Below, one piece after another: positions 1 through 9,879 of a stretch of 64,000 nucleotides of DNA; the stretch's first letter is position 1, and each line of letters opens with the position of its first letter. The position numbers and the translations under genes are program-made. The notes below the pieces were generated by a model that saw only the letters and a program-made list of their open reading frames with translations, had not been told where the DNA came from and ran no database searches. Origin of the DNA: Stenotrophomonas sp. BIO128-Bstrain (GTDB lineage: Bacteria > Pseudomonadota > Gammaproteobacteria > Xanthomonadales > Xanthomonadaceae); NCBI RefSeq assembly GCF_030128875.1, contig NZ_CP124620.1:682001-746000 (forward strand). Reading direction: 5' to 3'.

Positions 1-138
1 TTCGAGCAGACGCAACTGGCGGCTGATCGCGCCATGGGTGACATGCAAGGCGTCGGCCGCCCGGCCGACCCCGCCCAGGCGGGCGGCCGCCTCGAAGCTG
101 CGCAGCGCATTGAGCGGGGGCAACGGTCCGTCGGTCAT
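1..138 (-). CDS. LysR-family transcriptional regulator, N-terminal fragment (window edge)
   Basis: Only the first 46 codons are in the window; the rest lies to the left. The visible part begins [20 protein letters not shown] and continues into an HTH with [15 protein letters not shown], the typical N-terminal winged helix of LysR regulators of the GcvA/TrpI branch. It is divergent from trpB, with the two start codons less than 100 bases apart. In pseudomonads TrpI occupies exactly this position and activates trpBA in response to indoleglycerol phosphate, so a TrpI-like role is a reasonable inference; the effector domain that would decide it is not visible. Confidence 0.85.
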   Translation of the reverse strand, partial: MTDGPLPPLNALRSFEAAARLGGVGRAADALHVTHGAISRQLRLLE

Positions 139-149
139 GTGAGTTTTCC

Positions 150-193
150 TGACAGGTCGCGACAGATATTATCGATATTCCTGTCATGACAGG
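150..193. promoter_or_regulatory. Candidate operator: palindrome in the LysR/trpB intergenic region
   Basis: Positions 180-193 form a perfect 14-base palindrome, CCTGTCATGACAGG. A related CCTGACAGG/CGACAG pair lies about 25 bases upstream, at roughly 149-166. It sits between the divergent LysR gene and trpB, where a LysR-type regulator would bind. The role is inferred from position and symmetry only. Confidence 0.45.
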
Positions 194-233
194 TGCGTTA
201 AATTGGCAGCCTGTCTCCACCGGCTGTCGCGCT

Positions 234-1456
<1,223 letters not shown>

Positions 1457-1460
<4 letters not shown>

Positions 1461-2155
1461 ATCCGCTGCTGCGCCAGGGAAGTGCGCTGCTGATGGTGGT
1501 CGGCCTGACCGGATGCACGCCGCCGGATCCGCCGGTGCTGCCGGCGCCTGCCGCAGCGGTCGGTGCGGTCGCACCGGCGCGGCAACTGGCCAGCAATGAC
1601 GATGACATCGCCAATCGCCCGATCGAGGACGAGCCGGCGCCGCCTGCCGCGGCGGAGGCCACCGTGGCTGACGAGGCCGCCCCTTCGGTGGTCTCGGTCG
1701 CGCTGGATCATGCAGGCGATGTGCTGATCGGGCAGCGCTTCACCGAGCTCGCCGCCGATGGCCCCTGGCATTCGGCCGGGCTGAGCGAGGGCGAGCCGAG
1801 CGGTGCGTGCGAGTACTACGAGCGGGGCAACCTGCCCGAGGGCGTGTCGATGATGGTCGAGGACGATCACGTGCAGCGCTTTGAACTGGCCCCGATCGAG
1901 GATTCCTACGAGGCCATCACCCAGCCGGGGCCGTTTGGGCTGCGCCTGGGCATGACGCTGGATGAAGCGCTCAAGCGCTTGCCGCCGGGAAGTACGCGCG
2001 CACCGCATGCCTATGACCCGGAAACGGGCGAATACCTGACCTGGCAGGACCCCGGCTCGGATCTGGCGATCCGGCTGGAGATCTTCGACGGGGTGATATC
2101 GAAGCTGTACTGGGGCGCCAGTGGCGCCGTTGAACTGATTGAAGGATGTGCCTGA
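1457..2155 (+). CDS. Putative lipoprotein encoded between trpB and trpA
   Basis: A 232-aa protein with a lipoprotein signal: hydrophobic stretch LLMVVGL followed by TGC at about residue 20, then a Pro/Ala-rich linker to about residue 80 and a compact C-terminal domain rich in acidic and aromatic residues. It starts at GTG 1457, which overlaps the trpB stop (GTGA), so translation is probably coupled; trpA begins directly after its stop. I recognise no catalytic motif or named family. The lipobox predicts export and lipid anchoring, which fits poorly with the cytoplasmic tryptophan synthase encoded on both sides. It is real by codon usage, frame and tight packing, but its function is unknown. 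Confidence 0.85.
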
Positions 2156-2156
2156 G

Positions 2157-2969
2157 ATGTCCGTGGACCGTATCGATGCCTGTTTTGCCCGCCTGCGCGC
2201 TGAAGGTCGCAAGGCGCTGATTCCCTTCATCACCGCTGGTGACCCTGGCCTGGACGCCACCGTGCCGGTGATGCACGCCCTGGCGGCTGCCGGTGCGGAC
2301 GTGATCGAACTGGGGGTGCCGTTCTCCGACCCGATGGCCGACGGCCCCACCATCCAGCGCAGCTCCGAGCGCGCGCTGGGCCGCGGGGCAGGGCTGCGCT
2401 ACGTGCTCGAAACGGTCGCAGCCTTCCGGCGGGACGATGCCACCACCCCGGTGGTGCTGATGGGCTATCTCAACCCGATCGAGATCCATGGCACGGCCCG
2501 CTTCGCGCAGTCGGCGATCGCCGCGGGCGTGGACGGCATCCTGCTGGTCGACCTGCCGCCGGAAGAAGCCGCCGAAACCCGTGAGATCTTCACCGCGGCC
2601 GGTCTGGCGCTGATCCTGCTGGCCTCGCCGACCACGGCCGACGCTCGTCTGGATACCTTGTCCGCGATGGCCGAAGGCTACCTCTACTACGTCAGCTTTG
2701 CCGGTGTGACCGGCGCATCCGAACGGCTGGACAGCAGCGCCGCCAGTGCCCGCCTGCGCGACCTGCGCAGCCGCTCCAGCGTGCCGGTGGTGGCCGGCTT
2801 CGGGATCAAGGATGCGGCCAGTGCGGCGGCCATGGCCGTGGAGGCCGATGGCGTGGTGGTGGGCAGTGCACTGGTGGCCGCATTGGGCGAGGCGCCCGAT
2901 GCCACGGGCGCAGCACGGACCGCGCAGGCATTCCTCACGCCGCTGCGACGCGCTCTCGACGCCGCCTGA
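2157..2969 (+). CDS. trpA: Tryptophan synthase alpha chain
   Basis: Cleaves indole-3-glycerol phosphate to indole and glyceraldehyde 3-phosphate, and channels indole to TrpB. The protein is 270 aa and a TIM barrel. The catalytic acids are E51 (ELGVPFSDP) and D62 (ADGPTIQ), and the phosphate-binding GFGIKD and VVGSALV segments are near the C terminus. The ATG at 2157 follows the lipoprotein stop by one base, with a GAAGGA-type ribosome-binding site about ten bases upstream. An upstream in-frame ATG at 2139 would lie inside the lipoprotein gene and is less likely. It is the third gene of the trpB-lipoprotein-trpA unit. Confidence 0.96.
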   Translation: MSVDRIDACFARLRAEGRKALIPFITAGDPGLDATVPVMHALAAAGADVIELGVPFSDPMADGPTIQRSSERALGRGAGLRYVLETVAAFRRDDATTPVVLMGYLNPIEIHGTARFAQSAIAAGVDGILLVDLPPEEAAETREIFTAAGLALILLASPTTADARLDTLSAMAEGYLYYVSFAGVTGASERLDSSAASARLRDLRSRSSVPVVAGFGIKDAASAAAMAVEADGVVVGSALVAALGEAPDATGAARTAQAFLTPLRRALDAA

Positions 2970-3006
2970 AGCACGCAAACGTACGTACCAGAATGGTTTA
3001 CGTCAG

Positions 3007-3028
3007 CCCCCCGGCAACCGCCGGGGGG
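3007..3028 (+). terminator. Hairpin after trpA, possible terminator
   Basis: A perfect 9-bp stem, CCCCCCGGC-AACC-GCCGGGGGG, lies 38 bases after the trpA stop. It has no T run, so it may be a weak or Rho-assisted terminator, or only an RNA-stabilising hairpin ahead of accD. Confidence 0.45.
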
Positions 3029-3107
3029 TGCCCGAGCATGGAAACGGTGAGCTAGACTGTCCGCCTTTGCGGCCCACGGGCCGCCCTGAACGGAAGTAGC
3101 ATCCCGC

Positions 3108-3991
<884 letters not shown>

Positions 3992-3992
<1 letters not shown>

Positions 3993-5344
3993 TGGCGTCG
4001 CGCAAGTATTTCGGCACCGACGGCATCCGCGGCAAGGTCGGTGAGGGCGTCATCTCCGCCGATTTCGTGCTGCGCCTGGGCAATGCGCTCGGGCGCGCGC
4101 TGACCGAGCGCAACGGGCACCGCCCGGTGGTGGTGATCGGCAAGGACACCCGCATCTCCGGCTACATGTTCGAAGCCGCGCTGGAGGCCGGGCTGGTCGC
4201 GGCCGGTGCGGACGTGCAGCTGCTCGGCCCCATGCCGACGCCGGCGGTGGCCTTCCTCACCCGCACCCTCGGTGCGGATGCCGGCATCGTCATCAGCGCC
4301 TCGCACAATCCGCATTACGACAACGGCATCAAGTTCTTCTCCGCCGATGGCGAAAAGCTCGATGACGCCACCGAGCTGGCCCTGGAAGCGGCGCTCGATG
4401 CGCCGTTCACCACGGTCGAGTCCGAGCGGCTGGGCAAGGCCATGCGCGCGCGTGATGCGGTCGGCCGCTACATCGAATTCTGCAAGGCCAGCGTGCCGCG
4501 CGGGTTCGATCTGCGTGGGCTGAAGATCGTGCTCGACTGCGCGCACGGTGCCACCTACCACGTTGCCCCGCTGCTGTTCCGCGAGATGGGCGCGCAGGTG
4601 GTCAGCATCGGTGATGCACCCAACGGGCTGAACATCAACGATGGCGTAGGCTCGATGCACATCGACAATCTGGCCGCGAAAGTGCGCGAAGTCGGCGCTG
4701 ATTTCGGCATCGCCTTCGACGGTGATGGCGATCGCGTGCTGATGGCCGATGACCAGGGCAATCCGGTCGATGGCGATGACCTGCTGTTCGTGCTGGCCCA
4801 GGCCTGGCAGCGCAGCGGTCGCCTGCATGGCCCGGTGGTCGGTACGTTGATGACCAACTTCGGCCTGGAGCAGGCACTGGAACGGCTGAACATCCCGTTC
4901 CAGCGCAGCGACGTCGGTGACCGGTACGTGCATCAGGCGCTGGTGGAAAACAACGGGGTGCTCGGCGGCGAAGCGTCCGGTCACCTGCTGTGCCTGGACC
5001 GCGCCACCACCGGTGATGCGATCGTCAGTGCGCTGCAGGTGCTGGAAGTGCTGCGCCGTGACGGCACCTCGCTGCGCCAGGTGCTGTCGGTACTCAACAA
5101 GGTGCCGCAGAAGACCGTCAACGTGCGCCTGCAGGGCGCTGCCAAGGCCACCGTACAGGCCGAGAGCGTGCAGGCTGCGCTGCTGGCTGCACAGCAGGCA
5201 GTGAAGGGGCACGGCCGCGCGTTCCTGCGGCCCTCGGGCACCGAGCCGGTGGTGCGTGTCACCGTCGAGGCCGACAGCGCCGAGTTGATGCAGTCCACGC
5301 TGGACAGCCTCTCGGCGGCGGTGAAGGCGGCGGCCGCGGCCTGA
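3992..5344 (+). CDS. glmM: Phosphoglucosamine mutase
   Basis: Converts glucosamine 6-phosphate to glucosamine 1-phosphate on the route to UDP-GlcNAc for peptidoglycan and LPS. The protein is 450 aa, close to the usual 445-450. The N-terminal [10 protein letters not shown] signature, the phosphoserine loop ISASHNP (catalytic serine S104), the metal-binding DGDGDR loop near residue 245 and the C-terminal sugar-phosphate loop RPSGTEP are all visible. ATG 3992 overlaps the accD stop. In many relatives accD is followed by folC, so accD-glmM is a lineage-specific pairing. Confidence 0.96.
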
Positions 5345-5370
5345 GCCGGTAAGCTCGGCCGGAAACTGGA

Positions 5371-5396
5371 AACGCCCCGGGAAACCGGGGCGTTTT
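5371..5396. terminator. Intrinsic terminator, glmM / polysaccharide deacetylase (bidirectional)
   Basis: A 10-bp stem AACGCCCCGG with a GAAA tetraloop is followed by a T run. Because the stem begins with AA and ends with TT, it can also serve the convergent minus-strand deacetylase gene. Confidence 0.87.
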
Positions 5397-5416
5397 CGTT
5401 GCGGCGGGGTAGCGCG

Positions 5417-6271
5417 TTACGGCCCCGGCACCATCTTCTTTTTCTTCGCCTTGAAGCGGTTGAACAGCGGCGCGATCAGCGGGTGGTAACTGTGGGCGAT
5501 GCGCTTGCGCAGCCAGCTCGCCGGGCGGTTGCGGATCGCGAAGCGGTAGATGTGTTCCGGATCGCCACCGACCACGTTGCGGCCGAACGGATGGGTGGTA
5601 TGCAGGTACTTGAAGCCGTGCGCCCGCGCGATCTGCACATAGTCCTCGTCGAAGTCGCCGTACGGCCAGCACAGGGTGTCCGAGACCTCGCCCAGCTGCT
5701 GCTGCAGGACATCGCGCGCTACCGACAGGTCGCCGGCGATGCCCTGGCGCTTGTGCTCGCGGGAGATCGCCTGCTTGAGCCAGCGGGTGTGCGTGTGCGT
5801 GTGGCAATGCACTTCGAAGGTGCCGGCGGCGATCATCGCGCGCGCCTCGCTCCAGCGCATCATCACCTCGTCCGGGCGGTTGTCGCGCAGGATCGCCTCC
5901 TCGCAGCCGCGATGGTCCGGTGTCGCGGGCAGGGTGGCGCCGGGCTGGCCCGCATGCGGGCGGACATCGCCTTCGCCCATCCAGCCGGTCACCACGAACA
6001 CGACCGCGTGCATGCCGTACTTGGCCAGGATCGGATGCGCGTACACCCAGTTGTCCAAGTAACCGTCATCGAAGGTGATCACGATCGACCTGGCCGGCGT
6101 CGGCTTGCCCGCGAGGAAATCCGCGTACTGGTCCAGCGTCAGCGAGGTCCAGCCATTGGCCGCCAGCCAGGCGATCTGGCTTTCGAAGTTTTCCGGCGAG
6201 ACCGTGATCATCCCCGGGGACGGGGAGACATGGTGGTGCATCAGCACCGGGACGGATCTAGCGTTGGCCAT
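5417..6271 (-). CDS. Polysaccharide deacetylase family protein
   Basis: A 284-aa carbohydrate esterase 4 type protein. TFDDGY, the first NodB motif with the catalytic and metal-binding aspartates, is near residues 64-69. A histidine cluster HCHTHTH near residue 155 takes the place of the usual HSxxH metal site, and CWPYG near residue 200 corresponds to motif 3. There is no signal peptide, and the C terminus is very basic (KAKKKK). Such proteins remove N-acetyl or O-acetyl groups from surface glycans. The ATG at 6271 lies inside the end of the upstream glycosyltransferase remnant (14-base overlap), the relic of a two-gene glycan operon. The substrate cannot be told. Confidence 0.88.
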   Translation of the reverse strand: MANARSVPVLMHHHVSPSPGMITVSPENFESQIAWLAANGWTSLTLDQYADFLAGKPTPARSIVITFDDGYLDNWVYAHPILAKYGMHAVVFVVTGWMGEGDVRPHAGQPGATLPATPDHRGCEEAILRDNRPDEVMMRWSEARAMIAAGTFEVHCHTHTHTRWLKQAISREHKRQGIAGDLSVARDVLQQQLGEVSDTLCWPYGDFDEDYVQIARAHGFKYLHTTHPFGRNVVGGDPEHIYRFAIRNRPASWLRKRIAHSYHPLIAPLFNRFKAKKKKMVPGP

Positions 6272-6875
6272 GGCCCAGTTCCTTCAACCACTGGTGGTAA
6301 TAGTGTTCGGTCGCTTCAGTGTGACCGGTCGGGGTGAAGCGGTGCGCGCTGCGCATCCATTCCCAGCCCGCCAGGCCCATCTGCTGGCGGCGGTCGGGCT
6401 GTTCGATCAGGGTACGCAGTGCGTTGGTCAGCGCGGCCTGGTCGCCCAGCGGCGCGAGCAGGGCATTGCTGCCTTCCACCACCATCTCCGGCACGCCGCC
6501 CACGCGCGTGGCCACGATCGGCACGCCGACGTAGGCGGCCTCGAGGAACACCGTGCCGGCCGCTTCCTTGTGGGTGGCCAGCGCGAAGATATCGAAGCCG
6601 GCCATCAACCGGCAAGCGCCCTGGCGGTAACCCAGCAGGTGCACCTGCGCGGCGATGCCGAACTGCTCGCGCAGGGCGATCAGGCGATCCATCACCGGCT
6701 GGCCATCACCGACGATCACCAGCTGCACGCGCGGGTTGGCCTGGCAAAGTGGCGCCATCGCCTTGAGCAGCTCCAGGTGGCCCTTGGGTTCGCGCAGCAC
6801 TGCGACACAACCGACCACGATCTGCTCGTCGCTGAAGCCCAGTTCGGCGCGCACGTCGGCGCGGGTGTCCTGCAG
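6258..6875 (-). pseudogene. Glycosyltransferase family 4 protein, C-terminal half only
   Basis: The open frame covers only the C-terminal Rossmann domain of a GT-B glycosyltransferase. It shows VGCVAVLREPKGHLELL, the nucleotide-sugar site with E-x7-E character (KEAAGTVFLEAAYVGVPIVA) and VGGVPEMV. The longest readable protein is 198 aa from a GTG at 6854, against 350-400 aa for the family. Family-like sequence starts abruptly near QDTRADVRAELGF, and the next 100 bases upstream are non-homologous and run into the divergent dioxygenase gene. The acceptor-binding N-terminal domain is therefore missing, so the product is probably inactive. Its frame remains intact and still overlaps the deacetylase start. 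Confidence 0.75.
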
Positions 6876-6916
6876 GCACTGCCACGGAATGTATCGGTGG
6901 CGGGGTTGGCCCGATC

Positions 6917-6925
6917 TGGCACAAT
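6917..6925 (+). promoter_or_regulatory. Possible extended -10 promoter element for the dioxygenase gene
   Basis: The motif TGGCACAAT resembles an extended -10 (TGn plus CACAAT) and is about 55 bases before the GTG at 6980. No convincing -35 is present. A GGGCCA-CAGC-TGGCCC hairpin (6934-6949) lies in the presumed leader. Confidence 0.35.
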
Positions 6926-6959
6926 GTTCAGCCGGGCCACAGCTGGCCCACCGACCACC

Positions 6960-6983
6960 ATGAACAAGCAGGAATCGCTGTGA
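6960..6983 (+). CDS. Seven-codon upstream reading frame overlapping the dioxygenase start
   Basis: ATG at 6960 reads MNKQESL and stops with TGA at 6981-6983. The TGA overlaps the GTG start of the dioxygenase gene (GTGA). Its position would allow translational coupling, but no clear ribosome-binding site was seen for it. It could be fortuitous. Confidence 0.25.
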   Translation: MNKQESL

Positions 6984-7915
6984 GCCAGATCCCCACCCTC
7001 GACATCACCCGTTTCGACACCGACCGCGATGCGTTCGTGGCTGAGCTGGGTGCGGCCTACCGCGAATGGGGCTTTGCTGGCATCCGCAACCACGGCATCC
7101 CGCAGGCCGATATCGACGCCGCCTACGAGGTCTTCAAGGCCTTCTTCGCGCTGCCCGAAGAGACCAAGCGCCAGTACCACGTGCCGGGCAGTGGCGGCGC
7201 GCGCGGCTACACGGCCTTCGGCGTGGAGACCGCCAAGGGCTCGCAGCACTTTGATCTGAAAGAGTTCTGGCACATCGGCCGGGAGATCCCGGACGACTCC
7301 CCGTACCGTGAGGTGATGGCCCCGAACCTGTGGCCGAGCGAGGTGCCGGGCTTCCGCGAGCGGGGTTACGGGATCTACCAGGCGCTGGACAAGCTGGGCT
7401 CGCGCGTCCTGTCGGCGCTGGCGCTGCACATTGGCCTGCCGGAGGACTTCTTCGCCGACAAGACCAACAACGGCAATTCGATCCTGCGCCCGATCCATTA
7501 CCCCCCGATCACGGCGGAGAACATCCCGAACGTGCGCGCCGGGGCCCATGGCGACATCAACTTCATCACGCTGCTGGTCGGCGCCAGTGCGGCCGGCCTG
7601 GAAGTGCAGTCGCACGAGGGCAAGTGGGTGCCGTTCACCTCCGACGCGGACACCATCGTGGTCAACATCGGCGACATGCTGCAGCGCCTGACCAACCATG
7701 TGTACCCCTCCACGATCCACCGCGTGGTCAATCCCCCGGGCGAACAGGCGCGCCAGCCGCGCTACTCGGTGCCGTTCTTCCTGCACCCGAACCCGGATTT
7801 CCTGATCGACGTGCTGCCGACCTGCATCACCCCGGAGAACCCGAGCCGCTACCCGGAGCCGATCACCGCCCACGGCTTCCTGGAAGAGCGCCTGCGCGAG
7901 ATCAAGCTGAAATGA
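6980..7915 (+). CDS. Isopenicillin N synthase-like Fe(II)/2-oxoglutarate dioxygenase
   Basis: A 311-aa member of the isopenicillin N synthase-like oxidoreductase superfamily, with an N-terminal DIOX_N domain (residues 1-120) and a jelly-roll 2OG-FeII_Oxy domain (about 165-275). The iron triad is visible as H190-x-D192 and H247 (STIHRV); the co-substrate-binding R261-x-S263 follows (RYSVPFF). The GTG start at 6980 has AGGA six bases upstream. Despite the family name, beta-lactam synthesis is not implied: stand-alone bacterial members act on varied small molecules or are uncharacterised. It is monocistronic, ending in a clear terminator. Confidence 0.87.
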   Translation: MSQIPTLDITRFDTDRDAFVAELGAAYREWGFAGIRNHGIPQADIDAAYEVFKAFFALPEETKRQYHVPGSGGARGYTAFGVETAKGSQHFDLKEFWHIGREIPDDSPYREVMAPNLWPSEVPGFRERGYGIYQALDKLGSRVLSALALHIGLPEDFFADKTNNGNSILRPIHYPPITAENIPNVRAGAHGDINFITLLVGASAAGLEVQSHEGKWVPFTSDADTIVVNIGDMLQRLTNHVYPSTIHRVVNPPGEQARQPRYSVPFFLHPNPDFLIDVLPTCITPENPSRYPEPITAHGFLEERLREIKLK

Positions 7916-7920
7916 GCCAC

Positions 7921-7950
7921 GAAGGCCGCCGAAAGGCGGCCTTCTTCATT
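7921..7950. terminator. Intrinsic terminator after the dioxygenase gene
   Basis: Stem GAAGGCCGCC with a GAAA loop and complementary GGCGGCCTTC, followed by TTCATT. It starts five bases after the stop codon. Confidence 0.85.
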
Positions 7951-7953
7951 CCA

Positions 7954-7977
7954 GTAGTGCCGGCCGCTGGCCGGCTC
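7954..7977 (+). repeat. SMAG-type REP palindrome
   Basis: GTAG followed by GCCGGCC-GCT-GGCCGGC (stem 7959-7965 with 7969-7975). The GTAG head and short GC stem match the SMAG REP family known from S. maltophilia; assignment is by pattern. Confidence 0.65.
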
Positions 7978-8038
7978 CAGACATACTGGCCCTGCTGCAT
8001 TCAGCTATTCGCTGCTACGTGTTGGGCGATCGCTGCCA

Positions 8039-8120
8039 TGCCCAGCCGGGACGCGCCGTAAACCCGTCCATGGGGGCTCGACGTGCGCCATCCATGGCGC
8101 CCGACGGTCCCGGCTGGGCA
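8039..8120. repeat. Structured intergenic inverted repeat
   Basis: Outer arms TGCCCAGCCGGGAC (8039-8052) and GTCCCGGCTGGGCA (8107-8120) are perfect 14-bp complements around a 54-base loop, which holds a second hairpin GCGCCA-TCCA-TGGCGC (8085-8100). The loop includes a CCATGGGGGCTCGACG stretch that I associate with dispersed intergenic repeats in this group. The rest of 7978-8381 has no gene that I can support. Confidence 0.6.
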
Positions 8121-8381
8121 CGGCAGCGCTCGCCCCCGACAGATTTCCTCGTCGGATGGCAGGGCAGGGCAGACTCAATGCCGACCGGGCGCTTCGTAGC
8201 TGTTCCATGCAGGCCGACCCACTGTCAGAGGGCAGGCACGTCCACCGGCCCGACGCCCTTGCTTCTAACTTTCGTCCGCAGCGGAAAATAAATATCCAAT
8301 TGAAATGTAAGCGTTTTCCCACCAACGCCATTTCGTTGCATCCGTTATCATGGCCGGCTGATACCCAAAGGAGCCCCCGCC

Positions 8382-9137
8382 ATGCGCCGCAAGATCGTCG
8401 CCGGTAACTGGAAGCTGCACGGCAGCCGCCAATTCGCCACCGACCTGGTCAGTGACCTGGTTGCCGACCTCCCGCTGCAGGGCGTCGACGTCGTGGTCCT
8501 GCCGCCGCTGCCGTATCTGGGCGAGCTGGTCGAAGCCTTCGAAGGCCGCGCCGTCGCGTTCGGCTCCCAGGATGTCAGCAGCAATGAAAAGGGCGCCTAC
8601 ACCGGTGAAGTCTCGGCCACCATGCTGGCCGAAGTCGGGGCCCGCTACGGCCTGGTCGGTCACTCCGAGCGCCGGCAGTACCACGCTGAAAGCAGCGAAC
8701 TGGTCGCCCGCAAGTTCGCCGCCGCTCTGCATGCCGGTCTGACCCCGATCCTGTGCGTCGGTGAGACGCTCGAGCAGCGCGAAGCCAACCAGACCGAGGC
8801 GGTCATCGCCGCCCAGCTGGCCCCCGTGCTGGATCTGGTCGGGGCCGCAGGGTTCGCCCAGGCCGTGGTCGCCTATGAGCCGGTCTGGGCCATCGGCACC
8901 GGCCGGACCGCCTCCAAGGAGCAGGCCCAGCAGGTCCACGCGTTCATCCGTGGCGAAGTGGCCAAGCTCGATGCTAGAATTGCGGATTCACTGTCGATCC
9001 TCTATGGCGGCAGCGTGAAGCCCGACAACGCCGCGGAACTGTTCGCACAGCCCGATGTCGATGGTGGGCTGGTGGGCGGCGCCTCGCTGGTGGCCGCGGA
9101 CTTCCTTGCCATCGCTGCCGCGGCGGCGGGGCGCTAA
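8382..9137 (+). CDS. tpiA: Triose-phosphate isomerase
   Basis: Interconverts dihydroxyacetone phosphate and glyceraldehyde 3-phosphate in glycolysis and gluconeogenesis. The protein is 251 aa. Substrate and catalytic residues N9 and K11 (GNWKLHG), the electrophile H94 (GHSERR) and the base E166 (YEPVWAIGTG, loop 6) are all present, with the phosphate-binding YGGSVKP near the C terminus. A strong AAAGGAG lies upstream of ATG 8382. It is followed by secG after about 55 bases, the arrangement common in gammaproteobacteria. Confidence 0.97.
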   Translation: MRRKIVAGNWKLHGSRQFATDLVSDLVADLPLQGVDVVVLPPLPYLGELVEAFEGRAVAFGSQDVSSNEKGAYTGEVSATMLAEVGARYGLVGHSERRQYHAESSELVARKFAAALHAGLTPILCVGETLEQREANQTEAVIAAQLAPVLDLVGAAGFAQAVVAYEPVWAIGTGRTASKEQAQQVHAFIRGEVAKLDARIADSLSILYGGSVKPDNAAELFAQPDVDGGLVGGASLVAADFLAIAAAAAGR

Positions 9138-9192
9138 TTAGTTACGTTGTCGGCCCAACCGCCGGCACGACATGTCCGAGGACGGATTCGAA

Positions 9193-9633
9193 ATGCTGAT
9201 GTTGATCCTCAATGTGGTCTACGTGCTGGTCGCAGTGGCCATGATCGCGCTCATCCTGATGCAGCGTGGTTCCGGCGCGGCCGCAGGGTCGGGTTTCGGT
9301 GCCGGCGCCTCGGGCACCGTGTTCGGCGCGCGTGGCGCGTCCAACTTCCTGTCCAAGTCGACCAAGTGGCTGGCCGTGGTGTTCTTCGGCATCAGCCTCT
9401 TCATGGCCTGGTACGCCAGCCATGGCTCGCGCCCGGCGGCGCAGCAGGACCTCGGCCTGATGTCGGCGCCGGCCGCCACTGCGCCGGCCGCACCGGCAGG
9501 CGAGCTTCCGGCCGTGCCCAAGGCCCCGGAAACCCCGGCGCAGCAGCCTGTTCCGTCGGCCACTGTGCCGGCTCAGGCGGAAACTCCGAAATCTGGTGAA
9601 GAAAAGCCTTCGGAAGGCACCCAGACTCGCTGA
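9193..9633 (+). CDS. secG: Preprotein translocase subunit SecG
   Basis: Accessory inner-membrane subunit of the SecYEG channel. Two transmembrane helices (about residues 2-24 and 52-72) flank the Gly-rich cytoplasmic loop GSGFGAGASGTVFGARG. The remaining half is an Ala/Pro-rich tail with Gln, Glu and Lys, longer than in E. coli, making 146 aa. I chose ATG 9193 (MLMLILNVV), with GGA six bases upstream, over ATG 9172, which lacks a site and would add seven charged residues before the first helix. Confidence 0.93.
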   Translation: MLMLILNVVYVLVAVAMIALILMQRGSGAAAGSGFGAGASGTVFGARGASNFLSKSTKWLAVVFFGISLFMAWYASHGSRPAAQQDLGLMSAPAATAPAAPAGELPAVPKAPETPAQQPVPSATVPAQAETPKSGEEKPSEGTQTR

Positions 9634-9640
9634 AGACGGT

Positions 9641-9646
9641 TACAAT
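9641..9646 (+). promoter_or_regulatory. Possible -10 box for tRNA-Leu / nuo transcription
   Basis: TACAAT at 9641-9646, eight bases after the secG stop and about 37 bases before the tRNA. No good -35 is seen at the expected spacing, so it may be read-through from secG or a promoter needing other factors. Confidence 0.4.
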
Positions 9647-9682
9647 ATGAGGCGCACTGGAGAACAACCGGTGCGATCGTAA

Positions 9683-9767
9683 GCCCAGGTGGCGGAATTG
9701 GTAGACGCACTACCTTGAGGTGGTAGCGACGAGAGTCGTAGGGGTTCGAGTCCCCTCTTGGGCACCA
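9683..9767 (+). tRNA. tRNA-Leu (anticodon GAG)
   Basis: An 85-base class II tRNA. The acceptor GCCCAGG pairs with CTTGGGC, the anticodon loop TTGAGGT reads GAG, a variable arm and TTCGAGTC T-loop are present, and CCA is encoded at 9765-9767. It lies between secG and nuoA. Confidence 0.96.
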
Positions 9768-9788
9768 TTTGTTTGTAAGCGGGTTCGT

Positions 9789-9807
9789 CTGGCGCGCAAA
9801 GCGCCAG
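9789..9807 (+). terminator. Hairpin between tRNA-Leu and nuoA
   Basis: CTGGCGC-GCAAA-GCGCCAG forms a 7-bp stem 22 bases after the tRNA, without a T run. It may limit exonuclease trimming or attenuate read-through into nuoA. A second palindrome, GCGCCTGCAGGCGC, is at 9840-9853. Confidence 0.35.
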
Positions 9808-9879
9808 GTAGCGGTATCCGTCCACTCCCCCATGCCAAAGCGCCTGCAGGCGCAGCGGCAGAGGCAAGAGAGAATCGCT

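Noticed and set aside
6980..7915. Beta-lactam biosynthesis gene
   Set aside because: The protein belongs to the isopenicillin N synthase-like superfamily, but there are no ACV synthetase or other pathway genes, and most bacterial members are general dioxygenases.
8303..8320. LacI-family operator-like sequence before tpiA
   Set aside because: Only one half-site (TGTAAGCG) is good and the other half is degenerate; no LacI-type gene is nearby.
5417..8381. Possible capsule or LPS biosynthesis island
   Set aside because: Only a deacetylase and a truncated glycosyltransferase are present, flanked by core genes; there is no further glycan gene.
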